Below, in pieces: positions 17,084 to 27,290 of a stretch of DNA of 64,000 nt. The stretch covers positions 1,984,001 to 2,048,000 of the forward strand of contig NZ_CP037993.1 of assembly GCF_004367745.1 (NCBI RefSeq), written 5' to 3'. The position numbers and the translations under genes are program-made. The number at the start of each line of letters is the position of its first letter. Position 1 is the first letter of the stretch. Below the pieces are notes generated by a model. That model made no database searches. It saw only the letters and a list, made by a program, of their open reading frames with translations, and had not been told where the DNA came from. The DNA comes from Herbaspirillum huttiense (lineage in GTDB: Bacteria; Pseudomonadota; Gammaproteobacteria; Burkholderiales; Burkholderiaceae_D).

Positions 17084-17656
17084 ATGAGCCAAGAGAACAA
17101 CGAGACGTCCAAGCCCGTCCAGACTGAATTGCCCGAGGCCGTTGCGGCACCGCGTCCGACCAAGATCGTGTCGTCGCAGCATCTGGTGTCCGAACGGAGT
17201 GCCGAGCTTTCCGAGCTGGAATACGCCCTCATCATGGCCAGCAATGCCTTCAACCGCTGGATGGTGCGCTGCATGGCCGCCGCCGGTGCCAAGGACATGA
17301 CGGCCATCGAGGTTTCGCTGCTGCATCACGTCAATCACCGGGACCGCAAGAAAAAGCTGGCCGATATCTGCTTCGTATTGAACGTCGAGGACACCCACGT
17401 GGTCACCTATGCCTTGAAGAAGCTGGTGAAGGCCGGCTACGTCAAGAGCGAGAAGGCGGGCAAGGAACTGCTGTTTTCGACGACTCCAGCCGGGCAGGCG
17501 CTGTGCATGAAGTACCGCGAGGTGCGCGAGCGCTGCCTGATCGAGGTGCAGGTCGAGAGCGGCATTCCCAACCAGGCCATCGGCGAGGCAGCCCAGCTGC
17601 TGCGCAATGCTTCCGGGCTGTACGACACGGCAGCGCGGGCGGCGGCTTCGCTCTGA
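17084..17656 (+). CDS. MarR-like winged-helix DNA-binding protein
   Basis: The 190-residue protein has a disordered N-terminal 45 residues, then a MarR-type winged helix: LSELEYALIMASNAFNRWMV (dimerisation helix), ADICFVLNVEDTHVVTYALK (recognition region, about 105-124), and the wing LVKAGYVKSEKAGKELLFSTT. Related proteins are annotated as predicted MarR-family regulators in Oxalobacteraceae. It diverges from pxpB and lies 36 bp before the quinone oxidoreductase gene, so it could regulate either. The ligand is unknown. An atypical feature is the long Pro/Ala/Glu-rich N-terminal tail. Confidence 0.8.
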   Translation: MSQENNETSKPVQTELPEAVAAPRPTKIVSSQHLVSERSAELSELEYALIMASNAFNRWMVRCMAAAGAKDMTAIEVSLLHHVNHRDRKKKLADICFVLNVEDTHVVTYALKKLVKAGYVKSEKAGKELLFSTTPAGQALCMKYREVRERCLIEVQVESGIPNQAIGEAAQLLRNASGLYDTAARAAASL

Positions 17657-17692
17657 GCCCATCACCCCCCATTGAATTGAAGGATAGGACAC

Positions 17693-18670
17693 ATGCGCGC
17701 AATCGAGATCAAACAATTTGGCGGCCCCGAGGTATTGCAGGCCTGTGAGCGGCCCGTGCCGGAGTTGAAGGCAGGTGAAGTGCTCATCAAGGTCCATGCG
17801 GCGGGCGTGAACCGCCCGGACGTATTCCAGCGCACCGGCAACTATCCGGTACCGCCGGGTGCTTCGGACCTGCCGGGCTTGGAAGTGGCCGGGGAGATCG
17901 TGGCCGGCGACCTGGGCGACAGCGGTTTCAAGCTGGGCGACCTGGTCTGTGCGCTGGTACAGGGCGGCGGCTATGCCGAGTTCTGCGCGGCGCCGCTGGC
18001 CCAGTGCCTGCCGGTGCCCAAGGGATTGAGCGCGCTGGAGGCAGCGGCCCTGCCGGAAAATTACTTCACCGTGTGGAGCAACGTCTTCGACCGTGGCCAG
18101 CTGTCAGGTGAAGAAACCTTGCTGGTGCAGGGTGGTTCTTCCGGCATCGGCGTGACGGCCATCCAGATCGCCCGTGCGCTGGGACATCGCGTGTTTGCCA
18201 CGGCCGGCAGCGCTGACAAGTGCCGTGCATGTGAAGAATTGGGCGCAGAACGCGCCATCAATTACAAAACCGAGGATTTCGAGGCCGTGGTCAAGGAATT
18301 GACTGGCGGCAAGGGTGTGGACGTGATTCTGGACATGGTCGGCGGCGACTACCTGCCGCGCGAGATCAAGTCCCTGGCCGATGATGGCCGCCTGGTGTTC
18401 ATCGCCCAGCTGGGCGGCAGCAAGGGCGAGCTGGACATGGGGCAGGTCATGCGCCGCCGCTTGACCATCACCGGCTCGACTCTGCGTCCGCGCCCGATCG
18501 CCTTCAAGGCCGCCATTGCAGCGAACTTGCGCCAGCACGTGTGGCCGCTGATCGAGGCCGGCAAGATCAAGCCGGTGATCCATCATCGCTTCCCGCTGGA
18601 GCAGGCGGCACAGGCGCACGCCATGATGGAATCGAGCGCCCACATCGGCAAGATCATGCTGGAACTGTGA
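17693..18670 (+). CDS. NAD(P)H:quinone oxidoreductase, PIG3/Qor-type zinc-independent MDR
   Basis: This 325-residue medium-chain dehydrogenase/reductase has a GroES-like N-terminal half (VLIKVHAAGVNRPDVFQRTG, residues 31-50) and the nucleotide-binding motif QGGSSGIGVTAIQIARALG (about 145-163). No catalytic zinc cysteines are present, as expected for quinone reductases of the TP53I3/PIG3 branch. It reduces quinones or alpha,beta-unsaturated carbonyls with NADPH in the cytoplasm. AAGGATAGGACAC precedes the ATG. It lies between the MarR-like gene and tpiA, and the MarR-like protein may control it. Confidence 0.92.
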   Translation: MRAIEIKQFGGPEVLQACERPVPELKAGEVLIKVHAAGVNRPDVFQRTGNYPVPPGASDLPGLEVAGEIVAGDLGDSGFKLGDLVCALVQGGGYAEFCAAPLAQCLPVPKGLSALEAAALPENYFTVWSNVFDRGQLSGEETLLVQGGSSGIGVTAIQIARALGHRVFATAGSADKCRACEELGAERAINYKTEDFEAVVKELTGGKGVDVILDMVGGDYLPREIKSLADDGRLVFIAQLGGSKGELDMGQVMRRRLTITGSTLRPRPIAFKAAIAANLRQHVWPLIEAGKIKPVIHHRFPLEQAAQAHAMMESSAHIGKIMLEL

Positions 18671-18709
18671 CCGGATGAGCGCAGGGCGCACGGCCGAGAC
18701 AGTCCGGCT

Positions 18710-18738
18710 TTGCGCCAAGCGCCTGTACCGGCTACAAT
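18710..18738 (+). promoter_or_regulatory. Sigma-70 promoter for tpiA-secG
   Basis: TTGCGC (18710-18715), 17-bp spacer, TACAAT (18733-18738), about 43 bp upstream of the tpiA start. Confidence 0.65.
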
Positions 18739-18781
18739 GCGAGGTTATCCAAATTGACACCCATCTCGTAGAAATCAGCCT

Positions 18782-19531
18782 ATGCGTCGCAAACTCGTAG
18801 CCGGTAACTGGAAAATGAACGGCAGCCTGGCTGCCAATGCAGCCCTGGTGGCTGGTATCAAGGAAGGCCTGCCGGCTGACGCATGTGATGTGGCTGTCTG
18901 TGTGCCGGCGCCTTATCTGGCGCAAGTGCAGGGCGCGGTGGCCGGTTCGGCCGTGGCGCTGGGTGCGCAGGACATGTCCGCGCATGCTTCCGGTGCCTTC
19001 ACCGGCGAGGTGTCTGCGGCGATGCTGCAGGAATTTGGTGTGCAATATGTCATTCTGGGTCACTCCGAGCGTCGCGCCTATCATGGTGAGACCGACGCAG
19101 CGGTGGCGGCCAAGACGGTAGCAGCATTGAAGGCTGGCCTGGTGCCGGTGGTCTGCGTGGGCGAAACGCTGGAACAGCGCGAAGCCGGCCAGACCAACGA
19201 AATCGTGGGTGGCCAGCTCGACGTCGTACTCGCGGCGCTGAGCGTGGAAGAAGCGGCCCGCATCGTGGTGGCCTACGAGCCGGTCTGGGCGATTGGCACC
19301 GGCAAGACCGCCACGCCGGAAATGGCCCAGGAAGTGCATGCGATGCTGCGTGCGCGTCTCGGCGCCAAGAGTGCGGAAGCGGCGGCCAAGGTGCGCGTCC
19401 TGTACGGCGGCAGCATGAAGCCGGACAACGCCGAGCAATTGCTGGCCATGGCCGACATCGATGGCGGCCTGATTGGCGGCGCGGCATTGAAGGCGGCAGA
19501 TTTTCTGGTCATCATCAAGGCGGCGGCCTGA
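18782..19531 (+). CDS. tpiA: Triosephosphate isomerase
   Basis: The 249-residue TIM barrel interconverts dihydroxyacetone phosphate and glyceraldehyde 3-phosphate. All catalytic elements are present: NWKMN (Lys near residue 12), the GHSERR histidine, the [12 protein letters not shown] glutamate and phosphate loop, and [11 protein letters not shown]. The start is the ATG at 18782. The gene heads the tpiA-secG unit, which in Burkholderiales and Oxalobacteraceae precedes tRNA-Leu and nuo. Confidence 0.99.
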   Translation: MRRKLVAGNWKMNGSLAANAALVAGIKEGLPADACDVAVCVPAPYLAQVQGAVAGSAVALGAQDMSAHASGAFTGEVSAAMLQEFGVQYVILGHSERRAYHGETDAAVAAKTVAALKAGLVPVVCVGETLEQREAGQTNEIVGGQLDVVLAALSVEEAARIVVAYEPVWAIGTGKTATPEMAQEVHAMLRARLGAKSAEAAAKVRVLYGGSMKPDNAEQLLAMADIDGGLIGGAALKAADFLVIIKAAA

Positions 19532-19619
19532 AGTGAAGTAAGGGGTTTGTCAGTTGCGGAAGCGATACTTTGACGCAGATGCAGCAGGCGATTGAAACAT
19601 CAAGAGTGGACTTGTTTAA

Positions 19620-19994
19620 ATGAATACTTTGTTTTTGGTAGTGGTTGTAGTTCAAGTGCTGGCAGCGCTGGCGATCATCGGTCTGGTGTTGCTGCAGCAC
19701 GGCAAGGGCGCTGACATGGGTGCGGCCTTTGGCTCCGGCGCGTCGGGCAGTCTTTTCGGTGCGACCGGCTCATCGAACTTCCTGTCGAAGTCGACCGCGG
19801 TGGCTGCCGGCATCTTCTTCGTGGCAACCCTGGGTTTGACCTTCATCGGCAATCATCACACTGCACAAAGCGGCAGCGTGATGGATAATCTGCAGGCGCC
19901 GGCCGTTCCTGCACAGCAAGCTGCACCGGCTGCACCTGCTGCGCCGACCGAAGCTGCGAAGCCGGGCGACCAGTCGAACCAGATTCCGAAATAA
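19620..19994 (+). CDS. secG: Preprotein translocase subunit SecG
   Basis: The 124-residue protein has the SecG pattern: a first membrane helix (residues 3-22), the loop LLQHGKGADMGAAFGSGASG, the SLFGATGSSNFLSK segment, and a second helix (about 57-75). It ends with a Pro/Ala/Gln-rich cytoplasmic tail common in betaproteobacteria. SecG joins SecYE in the inner-membrane translocon. The gap from tpiA is 88 bp. Confidence 0.97.
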   Translation: MNTLFLVVVVVQVLAALAIIGLVLLQHGKGADMGAAFGSGASGSLFGATGSSNFLSKSTAVAAGIFFVATLGLTFIGNHHTAQSGSVMDNLQAPAVPAQQAAPAAPAAPTEAAKPGDQSNQIPK

Positions 19995-20062
19995 GCCTTT
20001 GCGGATACTGAAATAATCGAAGAATAAAGTAGGAAGAATCTTTCTTTTTCGCTGATTGTGCA

Positions 20063-20092
20063 TTGAACAAGAGTAACAAATGAAGGTACAAT
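20063..20092 (+). promoter_or_regulatory. Sigma-70 promoter for tRNA-Leu
   Basis: TTGAAC (20063-20068), 18-bp spacer, TACAAT (20087-20092), with the mature tRNA 5' end 12 bp downstream. Confidence 0.65.
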
Positions 20093-20103
20093 AGCTGCTT
20101 CAA

Positions 20104-20188
20104 GCCGACGTGGTGAAATTGGTAGACACGCTATCTTGAGGGGGTAGTGGCGAAAGCTGTACGAGTTCGAGTCTCGTCGTCGGCACCA
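20104..20188 (+). tRNA. tRNA-Leu (GAG anticodon)
   Basis: An 85-nt class II tRNA with long variable arm. The acceptor stem pairs GCCGACG (20104-20110) with CGTCGGC (20178-20184), then discriminator A and an encoded CCA. The anticodon loop reads CTTGAGG with GAG in the centre, decoding CUC/CUU. The T arm contains GTTCGAGTC. It sits between secG and nuoA, the usual betaproteobacterial position. Confidence 0.97.
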
Positions 20189-20201
20189 TAGAAATGAAAT
20201 G

Positions 20202-20240
20202 AAAAGCCAGCGAAGGTCCTAGTGCCTGAGCTGGCTTTTT
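20202..20240 (+). terminator. Rho-independent terminator after tRNA-Leu
   Basis: AAAAGCCAGC (20202-20211) pairs perfectly with GCTGGCTTTT (20230-20239), ending in five T. It separates the tRNA transcript from the nuo operon. Confidence 0.88.
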
Positions 20241-20307
20241 GTCGAGGAAGTTTCTGATTGATATTGAGAATCATTCCCATCGATAAACCAACGCATAGCG
20301 GCCAATC

Positions 20308-20667
20308 GTGAACCTCGAAAATTACTTCCCAGTCCTCCTGTTTATTCTTGTCGGCATCGGTGTCGGTGTCGCTCCCCAGCTCCTCGGTCGTCTTCTTGGT
20401 CCGCACAAGCCGGACGCTCAAAAAACTTCTCCTTACGAATGCGGTTTCGAGGCATTCGAAGATGCGCGCATGAAGTTCGATGTGCGCTACTACCTGATCG
20501 CCATCCTGTTCATCCTGTTTGATCTGGAAACCGCCTTCTTCTTCCCTTGGGGCGTGTCCATGCGTGAGCTGGGCTGGCAAGGTTTCGTCACGATGATGGT
20601 CTTCATCGCTGAATTTGTTGTCGGATTTTGGTACATCTGGAAAAAGGGTGCCCTGGATTGGGAGTAA
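20308..20667 (+). CDS. nuoA: NADH-quinone oxidoreductase subunit A
   Basis: The 119-residue membrane subunit of complex I has three helices and the conserved loop [20 protein letters not shown] (about residues 46-65), followed by [12 protein letters not shown]. It begins with GTG at 20308, which gives the standard [13 protein letters not shown]-terminus; no strong Shine-Dalgarno is visible. It is the first gene of the 14-gene nuo operon, 3 bp before nuoB. Confidence 0.97.
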   Translation: MNLENYFPVLLFILVGIGVGVAPQLLGRLLGPHKPDAQKTSPYECGFEAFEDARMKFDVRYYLIAILFILFDLETAFFFPWGVSMRELGWQGFVTMMVFIAEFVVGFWYIWKKGALDWE

Positions 20668-20670
20668 GCC

Positions 20671-21147
20671 ATGTCTATTGAAGGCGTATTGAATGAGGGG
20701 TTTGTTACCACCTCGCTGGATAAGGTAATCAACTGGACCCGTACCGGATCCCTGTGGCCCATGACCTTCGGTCTGGCGTGCTGCGCAGTTGAAATGATGC
20801 ACGTCGGTGCGTCGCGTTACGACCTGGACCGCTTCGGTGCGGTGTTCCGTCCGTCGCCGCGCCAGTCCGACCTGATGATCGTGGCCGGCACCCTGTGCAA
20901 CAAGATGGCGCCGGCGCTGCGCAAGGTCTATGACCAGATGCCGGAACCGCGCTGGGTGATCTCCATGGGCTCCTGTGCCAATGGTGGCGGCTATTACCAC
21001 TATTCGTATTCGGTGGTGCGTGGCTGCGATCGCATCGTGCCGGTCGACGTGTATGTGCCGGGTTGCCCGCCGACGGCGGAAGCGCTGCTGTATGGCGTGA
21101 TCCAGCTGCAGAACAAGATCAAGCGCACCAACACCATCGCGCGCTAA
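20671..21147 (+). CDS. nuoB: NADH-quinone oxidoreductase subunit B
   Basis: The 158-residue hydrophilic subunit carries the terminal 4Fe-4S cluster N2 that reduces quinone. The ligands are the adjacent cysteines in [12 protein letters not shown] (about residues 37-38), the cysteine in [21 protein letters not shown], and [22 protein letters not shown] precedes the ATG. Length is typical of alpha/betaproteobacterial NuoB. Confidence 0.98.
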   Translation: MSIEGVLNEGFVTTSLDKVINWTRTGSLWPMTFGLACCAVEMMHVGASRYDLDRFGAVFRPSPRQSDLMIVAGTLCNKMAPALRKVYDQMPEPRWVISMGSCANGGGYYHYSYSVVRGCDRIVPVDVYVPGCPPTAEALLYGVIQLQNKIKRTNTIAR

Positions 21148-21156
21148 GAGGGCAGT

Positions 21157-21753
21157 ATGACGACAAAATTGGAAACTCTCGAAGCCGCCCTGCGTAATGC
21201 GCTTGGAGGGTATCTTCAGAACCTGACCGTGGCCCTCGGTGAAGTCACCGTGGTGGTCAAGGCCGCTGACTACCTGTCGGCCATGCGCGTGCTGCGCGAC
21301 CATGCCGACACCCGTTTCGAACAATTGCTGGACCTGTGCGGCGTGGATTATTCGACCTATGGCGATGGTGCCTGGGACGGTCCGCGCTTTGCCGTCGTGT
21401 CGCACCTGATGTCGATCTCGCACAACTGGCGTGTGCGTGTGCGCGTGTTCGCGCCGGATGACGATCTGCCCATCGTGGCCTCGGTCGATCCGATCTGGAA
21501 TTCGGCTGGCTGGTACGAGCGTGAAGCCTTCGACTTCTACGGCATCCTCTTCGATGGCCACCCCGACCTGCGCCGCATCCTGACCGACTATGGCTTCATT
21601 GGCCACCCGTTCCGCAAGGACTTCCCGGTGTCCGGCTATGTCGAAATGCGTTACGACGCCGAACAGAAACGCGTCATCTATCAACCCGTAACGATCGAGC
21701 CGCGCGAAATCACCCCGCGCATCATTCGTGAAGAAAACTACGGGATCAAATAA
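21157..21753 (+). CDS. nuoC: NADH-quinone oxidoreductase subunit C
   Basis: The 198-residue peripheral-arm subunit (30-kDa family) has [20 protein letters not shown] and [19 protein letters not shown], the family signature. It is separate from NuoD here, unlike the fused NuoCD of E. coli. Its stop codon overlaps the nuoD start by one base (TAATG). Confidence 0.98.
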   Translation: MTTKLETLEAALRNALGGYLQNLTVALGEVTVVVKAADYLSAMRVLRDHADTRFEQLLDLCGVDYSTYGDGAWDGPRFAVVSHLMSISHNWRVRVRVFAPDDDLPIVASVDPIWNSAGWYEREAFDFYGILFDGHPDLRRILTDYGFIGHPFRKDFPVSGYVEMRYDAEQKRVIYQPVTIEPREITPRIIREENYGIK

Positions 21754-23006
21754 TGGCAGAGATCAAAAACTATACGCTGAACTTCGGTCCCCAGCACCCG
21801 GCCGCGCACGGCGTGTTGCGTCTGGTGCTGGAGCTGGATGGTGAAGTCATTCAGCGCGCCGACCCCCACATCGGCCTGCTGCACCGTGGTACCGAAAAGC
21901 TCGCCGAACAGAAGACCTTCCTGCAATCCGTGCCTTACATGGATCGCCTGGACTACGTCTCGATGATGAGCAACGAGCACGGTTACGTGCTGGCCATCGA
22001 GCGCCTGCTGGGTCTGGAAGTGCCGCTGCGCGCGCAGTACATCCGCGTGATGTTCGACGAAATCACCCGCCTGCTGAACCACCTGATGTGGATCGGCGCA
22101 CACGCGCTGGACGTGGGCGCAATGGGCGTGCTGCTGTATGCCTTCCGCGAGCGTGAAGACCTGTTCGACTGCTACGAAGCCGTCTCCGGCGCCCGCATGC
22201 ACGCGGCCTACTACCGTCCGGGCGGCGTCTACCGCGACCTGCCGGACAGCATGCCGCAGTACAAGGCTTCCATCGTGCGCAACGAGAAGGCCATCCGCGA
22301 ACTGAACGAAAACCGTCAGGGTTCGCTGCTGGACTTCATCGAAGACTTCACCAATCGTTTCCCGACCTATGTCGACGAATACGAAACCCTGCTGACCGAC
22401 AACCGTATCTGGAAGCAGCGTCTGGTCGGCGTCGGCGTGGTCTCGCCGGAACGTGCATTGCAGATGGGCTTCACCGGTCCGATGCTGCGTGGCTCGGGCA
22501 TCGCCTGGGACCTGCGCAAGAAGCAGCCGTATGAGGTGTATGACCTGCTGGACTTCGATATCCCCATCGGCAAGAACGGTGACTGCTACGACCGTTACCT
22601 GGTGCGTGTGGCCGAAATGCGCCAGTCCAACCGCATCATCAAGCAATGTGTGGAGTGGCTGCGCAACAATCCGGGTCCGGTCATTACCGACAACCACAAG
22701 ATCGCGCCTCCCAAACGTGCGGACATGAAGTCCAACATGGAAGACCTGATCCACCACTTCAAGCTGTTCACCGAAGGCTTCCGTGTGCCTGCCGGCGAAG
22801 CGTATGCTGCCGTCGAGCATCCCAAGGGTGAATTCGGTATCTATCTGGTCTCCGACGGTGCCAACAAGCCGTACCGCCTGAAGATCCGTGCCCCGGGCTT
22901 TGCCCACCTGCAAGCCCTGAACGAAATGGCCAAGGGCCACATGATTGCCGATGCGGTCACCATCATTGGTACGCAAGACATCGTGTTCGGGGAAATCGAC
23001 CGATAA
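21753..23006 (+). CDS. nuoD: NADH-quinone oxidoreductase subunit D
   Basis: The 417-residue 49-kDa subunit forms the quinone cavity with NuoB. It has [20 protein letters not shown] at residues 10-29, including the quinone-site histidine, [14 protein letters not shown], and the C-terminal DIVFGEIDR. It starts within the nuoC stop codon. Length matches unfused NuoD proteins. Confidence 0.98.
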   Translation: MAEIKNYTLNFGPQHPAAHGVLRLVLELDGEVIQRADPHIGLLHRGTEKLAEQKTFLQSVPYMDRLDYVSMMSNEHGYVLAIERLLGLEVPLRAQYIRVMFDEITRLLNHLMWIGAHALDVGAMGVLLYAFREREDLFDCYEAVSGARMHAAYYRPGGVYRDLPDSMPQYKASIVRNEKAIRELNENRQGSLLDFIEDFTNRFPTYVDEYETLLTDNRIWKQRLVGVGVVSPERALQMGFTGPMLRGSGIAWDLRKKQPYEVYDLLDFDIPIGKNGDCYDRYLVRVAEMRQSNRIIKQCVEWLRNNPGPVITDNHKIAPPKRADMKSNMEDLIHHFKLFTEGFRVPAGEAYAAVEHPKGEFGIYLVSDGANKPYRLKIRAPGFAHLQALNEMAKGHMIADAVTIIGTQDIVFGEIDR

Positions 23007-23026
23007 GTCGAAGTGTAAGAGTCAAG

Positions 23027-23047
23027 GCGGGCTTCTCAGGAAGCCCG
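23027..23047 (+). other. Intra-operon stem-loop between nuoD and nuoE
   Basis: CGGGCTTC (23028-23035) pairs perfectly with GAAGCCCG (23040-23047) around a TCAG tetraloop. No T-run follows, so it is not a normal terminator; transcript processing, stability or partial attenuation are possible. The nuoD-nuoE gap is 88 bp, unusually long for this operon half. Confidence 0.7.
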
Positions 23048-23094
23048 TCAGGTTTGGGGAATATCCAATAACCGCGCAGCACTGATGCGCATGG

Positions 23095-23586
23095 ATGGCC
23101 AACGATATGCTGTTAAGTCAAGAAGCCCTTAAGAAAATCGATCGCGAACTCGCGAAATACCCGGCGGACCAGCGCCAGTCTGCGGTCATGTCCGCGCTGC
23201 GCATCGCCCAGGTGGAACATGGCTGGCTGCCGGCCGAGCTGCAGCAGGAAATTGCCGACTACATCGGCATGCCCGCCGTGGCCGTGCAGGAAGTCGCGAC
23301 CTTCTACAACATGTTCAACACCAGCCCGGTGGGCAAGCACAAGATCACCGTGTGCACCAACCTGCCGTGTCTGCTGTCGGGTGGCGAGCGTGCTGCCCAT
23401 CACCTGAAGCACAAGCTGGGCATCGATTATCGCGAAACCACGGCCGACGGCCAGTTCACGCTGATGGAAGGCGAATGCATGGGCGCTTGCGGCGACGCAC
23501 CGGTCATGCTGGTCAACAACCATCAAATGTGCAGCTGGATGTCCAACGAAAAGATCGACGCGCTGCTGGAGGAACTGAAGAAATGA
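23095..23586 (+). CDS. nuoE: NADH-quinone oxidoreductase subunit E
   Basis: The 163-residue NADH-module subunit binds a 2Fe-2S cluster through Cys87, Cys92, Cys128 and Cys132 ([12 protein letters not shown] and [11 protein letters not shown]). The start at 23095 gives [19 protein letters not shown]; an ATG at 23107 is also plausible because neither site has a good Shine-Dalgarno. The stop overlaps nuoF by 4 nt (ATGA). Confidence 0.97.
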   Translation: MANDMLLSQEALKKIDRELAKYPADQRQSAVMSALRIAQVEHGWLPAELQQEIADYIGMPAVAVQEVATFYNMFNTSPVGKHKITVCTNLPCLLSGGERAAHHLKHKLGIDYRETTADGQFTLMEGECMGACGDAPVMLVNNHQMCSWMSNEKIDALLEELKK

Positions 23587-24878
23587 CCTGCCTGCACGAC
23601 CGCCACATCAAACCGCTGATCCTCGCCGACCTGAACGGCGAGAACTGGCATCTCGAGGATTACGTCAAGCGCGGCGGCTACGATTCGCTCAAGCGCATCC
23701 TCAACGAGAAGATCACTCCGGAACAAGTCATCGCCGACCTCAAGGCCTCGGGCCTGCGTGGCCGCGGTGGTGCGGGTTTCCCGACCGGCCTGAAGTGGAG
23801 CTTCATGCCGCGCCAGTTCCCGGGCCAGAAATACCTCGTCTGCAATACAGATGAAGGTGAGCCGGGCACTTTCAAGGACCGTGACATCATTCGTTACAAT
23901 CCGCACGCGCTGATCGAAGGCATGATCATCGGCGGCTACGCGATGGGCATCACGGTCGGCTACAACTACATCCACGGTGAAATCTTCGCCGAGTACGAGC
24001 GTTTCGAAGAAGCCCTGGAAGAAGCCCGTGCGGCCGGCTTCCTGGGTGACAACATCCTCGGTACCGGTTTCAGCTTCCAGCTGCACGCGCACCACGGTTA
24101 TGGCGCCTACATCTGCGGCGAAGAGACCGCACTGCTGGAGTCGCTGGAAGGCAAGAAGGGCCAGCCGCGCTTCAAGCCGCCGTTCCCGGCCAGCTTCGGC
24201 CTGTACGGCAAGCCGACCACCATCAACAACACCGAGACCTTTGCGGCGGTGCCTTTCATCTTCAAGGTGGGCCCGCAGGCCTACGCCGAGATGGGCAAGC
24301 CCAACAACGGCGGCACCAAGATCTTCTCGATCTCGGGCGACGTCGAGCGTCCGGGCAACTACGAGATCCCGCTGGGCACGCCGTTCTCCACCCTGCTGGA
24401 ACTGGCCGGTGGCATGCGCGGCGGCAAGAAGATCAAGGCCGTCATCCCGGGTGGTTCGTCCGCACCGGTGATCCGTGGCGACGTCATGATGGACACCACC
24501 ATGGACTACGATGCCATCGCCAAGGCCGGCTCGATGCTGGGTTCGGGCGCGGTGATCGTGATGGACGAGACGCGTTGCATGGTCAAGTCGCTGCTGCGCC
24601 TGTCCTACTTCTACTATGAAGAATCCTGCGGCCAGTGCACACCGTGCCGCGAAGGCACCGGCTGGATGTACCGCATGGTGGAGCGTATCGAAAACGGTCA
24701 CGGCAAGATGGAAGATTTGGACGTACTGAACTCGGTAGCCGACAACATCCAGGGCCGCACCATCTGTGCGCTCGGTGATGCAGCGGCGATGCCGGTACGC
24801 GCGTTCGTGAAGAATTTCCGCGAAGAGTTCGAATACCACATCGAGCACAAACACTGCCTGGTTCCGGCTTACATCTGA
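23583..24878 (+). CDS. nuoF: NADH-quinone oxidoreductase subunit F
   Basis: The 431-residue subunit oxidises NADH. It has the NADH/FMN-binding loop [10 protein letters not shown] (residues 60-69), the FMN motif [13 protein letters not shown], and the 4Fe-4S N3 cluster motif [12 protein letters not shown] (Cys349, Cys352, Cys355 with a later cysteine in ICALGDAA). The ATG at 23583 overlaps the nuoE stop. A longer reading starting in nuoE at 23352 is out of frame with nuoE and has no family similarity, so it was dropped. Confidence 0.98.
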   Translation: MTCLHDRHIKPLILADLNGENWHLEDYVKRGGYDSLKRILNEKITPEQVIADLKASGLRGRGGAGFPTGLKWSFMPRQFPGQKYLVCNTDEGEPGTFKDRDIIRYNPHALIEGMIIGGYAMGITVGYNYIHGEIFAEYERFEEALEEARAAGFLGDNILGTGFSFQLHAHHGYGAYICGEETALLESLEGKKGQPRFKPPFPASFGLYGKPTTINNTETFAAVPFIFKVGPQAYAEMGKPNNGGTKIFSISGDVERPGNYEIPLGTPFSTLLELAGGMRGGKKIKAVIPGGSSAPVIRGDVMMDTTMDYDAIAKAGSMLGSGAVIVMDETRCMVKSLLRLSYFYYEESCGQCTPCREGTGWMYRMVERIENGHGKMEDLDVLNSVADNIQGRTICALGDAAAMPVRAFVKNFREEFEYHIEHKHCLVPAYI

Positions 24879-24960
24879 ACAGGGCAGGGGATGCTGGCGG
24901 GATGCGATAAGCCTTCCGTCGGTATCGTTGGCAAAGAATATTTAGCTTGGGCAAACAGCC

Positions 24961-27288
24961 ATGGTTGAAATCGAAATAGACGGCAAGAAGGTTGAAGTGC
25001 AAGAAGGCAGCATGGTCATGGACGCTGCCAACAAGATCGGCACGTACATCCCTCACTTCTGCTATCACAAGAAACTGTCCATCGCGGCCAACTGCCGCAT
25101 GTGCCTGGTCGAGGTTGAAAAGGCCCCGAAGCCGCTGCCTGCCTGCGCCACGCCGGTCAACAACGGCATGATCGTGCGCACCGCCAGCGACAAGGCCGTC
25201 AAGGCCCAGAAGGGCGTGATGGAATTCCTCCTGATCAACCACCCGCTGGATTGCCCCATCTGCGACCAGGGCGGTGAGTGCCAGCTGCAGGATCTGGCCG
25301 TCGGTTACGGCGGTTCCTCCTCGCGCTACCAGGAAGAAAAGCGTGTCGTGGAGCCCAAGGACGTCGGTCCGCTGATCTCCATGAAGGAAATGAACCGCTG
25401 CATTCACTGCACCCGCTGCGTGCGCTTCGGCCAGGAAGTGGCCGGCGTGATGGAGCTGGGCATGCTGGGCCGCGGTGAACATTCCGAGATCACCACCTTC
25501 GTCGGCAAGACCGTGGACTCCGAACTGTCGGGCAACATGATCGACCTGTGCCCGGTCGGTGCGCTGACCTCCAAGCCGTTCCGCTACAGCGCCCGTACCT
25601 GGGAACTGTCGCGCCGCAAGTCGGTGAGCCCGCACGACAGCGTCGGTGCCAACCTGATCGTCCAGGTCAAGAATGGCAAGGTCATGCGCGTGCTGCCCTT
25701 CGAAAATGAAGAAGTCAACGAGTGCTGGATCTCTGACAAGGACCGTTTCGCTTACGAAGCGCTGGACAGCGATCAACGCCTGACCAAGCCGATGTTGAAG
25801 CAGGACGGCAAGTGGCAGGAAGTTGACTGGCAGACTGCGCTGGAATACGTCGCCCACGGCCTGCGCAACATCCGTCACGAACATGGTGCGGACTCGATCG
25901 CCGCGCTGGGTACCCCGTACTCCACGCTGGAAGAACTGAGCCTGCTGCAGAAGCTGGTGCGCGGTGTCGGTTCGGACAACGTCGACTTCCGCCTGCGCCA
26001 GTCCGACTTCGGCCTGGATGGCCAGATCAAGCCGTGGCTTGGCATGTCCATCGTCGAGTTCTCGCAGCTGAACCGCGTGTTCGTGATCGGTTCCTTCCTG
26101 CGCAAGGATCATCCGCTGCTGTCTGCCCGCCTGCGCCAGTCCGCCAAGAGCGGTGCCAAGGTCAGCGTGCTGCACGCTACCGACGACGATCTGCTGATGC
26201 CGATCGCCAACAAGATCATCGCCGCTCCCTCGGCATGGCTGTCTGCCCTGGCCGAAGTGGCCGTGGCCGTGGCTGAAGCCAAGGGTGTGGCTGCCCCCGC
26301 CGCCTACGCTGGCGTGGTGGCATCGGACGCTGCCAAGGCGACCGCCGCCAGCCTGCTGTCGGGCGAAGGCCGTGGCGTCTTCCTGGGCAATGCGGCCGTC
26401 CAGCATCCGCAAGCTGCGCAACTGCATGCTGCTGCACAGTGGATCGCCGAACAGACCGGTGCCAAGCTGGGCGTGCTGACCGATGGCGGCAACGCCGTGG
26501 GCGGCTACCTGGCCAACGCCGTGCCGACTCCGGGCAAGGGTGCCAACGCTGCTGCCGTGTTCGCACAGCCGCGCAAGGCTTACCTGCTGCTGAACGCCGA
26601 GCCGGAACTGGACAGCTACGACCCGCAAGCGGCCCGTGCCGCCCTGGGCCAGGCCGAGATGGTTGTGGTGATGTCGGCCTACCAGCACGGTGCTGACTAC
26701 GCCGACGTGCTGCTGCCGATCGCACCCTTCACCGAAACCGCCGGTACCTTCGTCAATGCCGAAGGCCGTGCGCAAAGCTTCAACGGTACTGTCAAGCCGG
26801 CCGGCGATGCGCGTCCGGGCTGGAAGGTCCTGCGCGTGCTGGGCAACCTGCTGGAACTGGAAAACTTCGATTACGAAACCGCCGAATCCATCCGCGACGA
26901 GCTGCTGGGCAAAGAAACCGACCTGTCGGCGCGCCTGAACAACATTGCCAGCGTACAAGCGCAGGCTGTGCAAGCCGCCGCCGGTGGTGTCGAGCGCGTG
27001 GCCGATGTGCCCATCTACTTCGCCGACGCCATCGCACGCCGTTCGCCGCCGCTCTTGGAAACCCGCGACGGCCAGGCTCCGAAGGCATGGCTGTCGGCTA
27101 CCCTGGCCGCCAAGCTGGGTGTGGCTGAAGGCGACAAGGTCAACGTCAAGCAAGGCTCGGGCAGCGCTGCGCTGACCGCCGCCATCGATAAGAAACTGCC
27201 GGAAAACGTGGTTCGCGTCGCTGCTGCGCACGCCTCCACCGCTGCACTGGGCGGCATGTTTGGCGCAATCGTCGTGGAGAAAGCGTAA
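24961..27288 (+). CDS. nuoG: NADH-quinone oxidoreductase subunit G
   Basis: The 775-residue iron-sulphur subunit starts with a 2Fe-2S ferredoxin domain (Cys34, Cys45, Cys48, Cys62). A His-Cys 4Fe-4S site follows, then a second cluster at [16 protein letters not shown] with the distant CPVGAL. The rest is a molybdopterin-oxidoreductase-like domain (about 220-690) with no metal cofactor expected. It has an Ala-rich C-terminus. The 82-bp gap before it holds no gene; the start is the ATG at 24961 ([10 protein letters not shown]). Confidence 0.97.
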   Translation: MVEIEIDGKKVEVQEGSMVMDAANKIGTYIPHFCYHKKLSIAANCRMCLVEVEKAPKPLPACATPVNNGMIVRTASDKAVKAQKGVMEFLLINHPLDCPICDQGGECQLQDLAVGYGGSSSRYQEEKRVVEPKDVGPLISMKEMNRCIHCTRCVRFGQEVAGVMELGMLGRGEHSEITTFVGKTVDSELSGNMIDLCPVGALTSKPFRYSARTWELSRRKSVSPHDSVGANLIVQVKNGKVMRVLPFENEEVNECWISDKDRFAYEALDSDQRLTKPMLKQDGKWQEVDWQTALEYVAHGLRNIRHEHGADSIAALGTPYSTLEELSLLQKLVRGVGSDNVDFRLRQSDFGLDGQIKPWLGMSIVEFSQLNRVFVIGSFLRKDHPLLSARLRQSAKSGAKVSVLHATDDDLLMPIANKIIAAPSAWLSALAEVAVAVAEAKGVAAPAAYAGVVASDAAKATAASLLSGEGRGVFLGNAAVQHPQAAQLHAAAQWIAEQTGAKLGVLTDGGNAVGGYLANAVPTPGKGANAAAVFAQPRKAYLLLNAEPELDSYDPQAARAALGQAEMVVVMSAYQHGADYADVLLPIAPFTETAGTFVNAEGRAQSFNGTVKPAGDARPGWKVLRVLGNLLELENFDYETAESIRDELLGKETDLSARLNNIASVQAQAVQAAAGGVERVADVPIYFADAIARRSPPLLETRDGQAPKAWLSATLAAKLGVAEGDKVNVKQGSGSAALTAAIDKKLPENVVRVAAAHASTAALGGMFGAIVVEKA

Positions 27289-27290
27289 AA

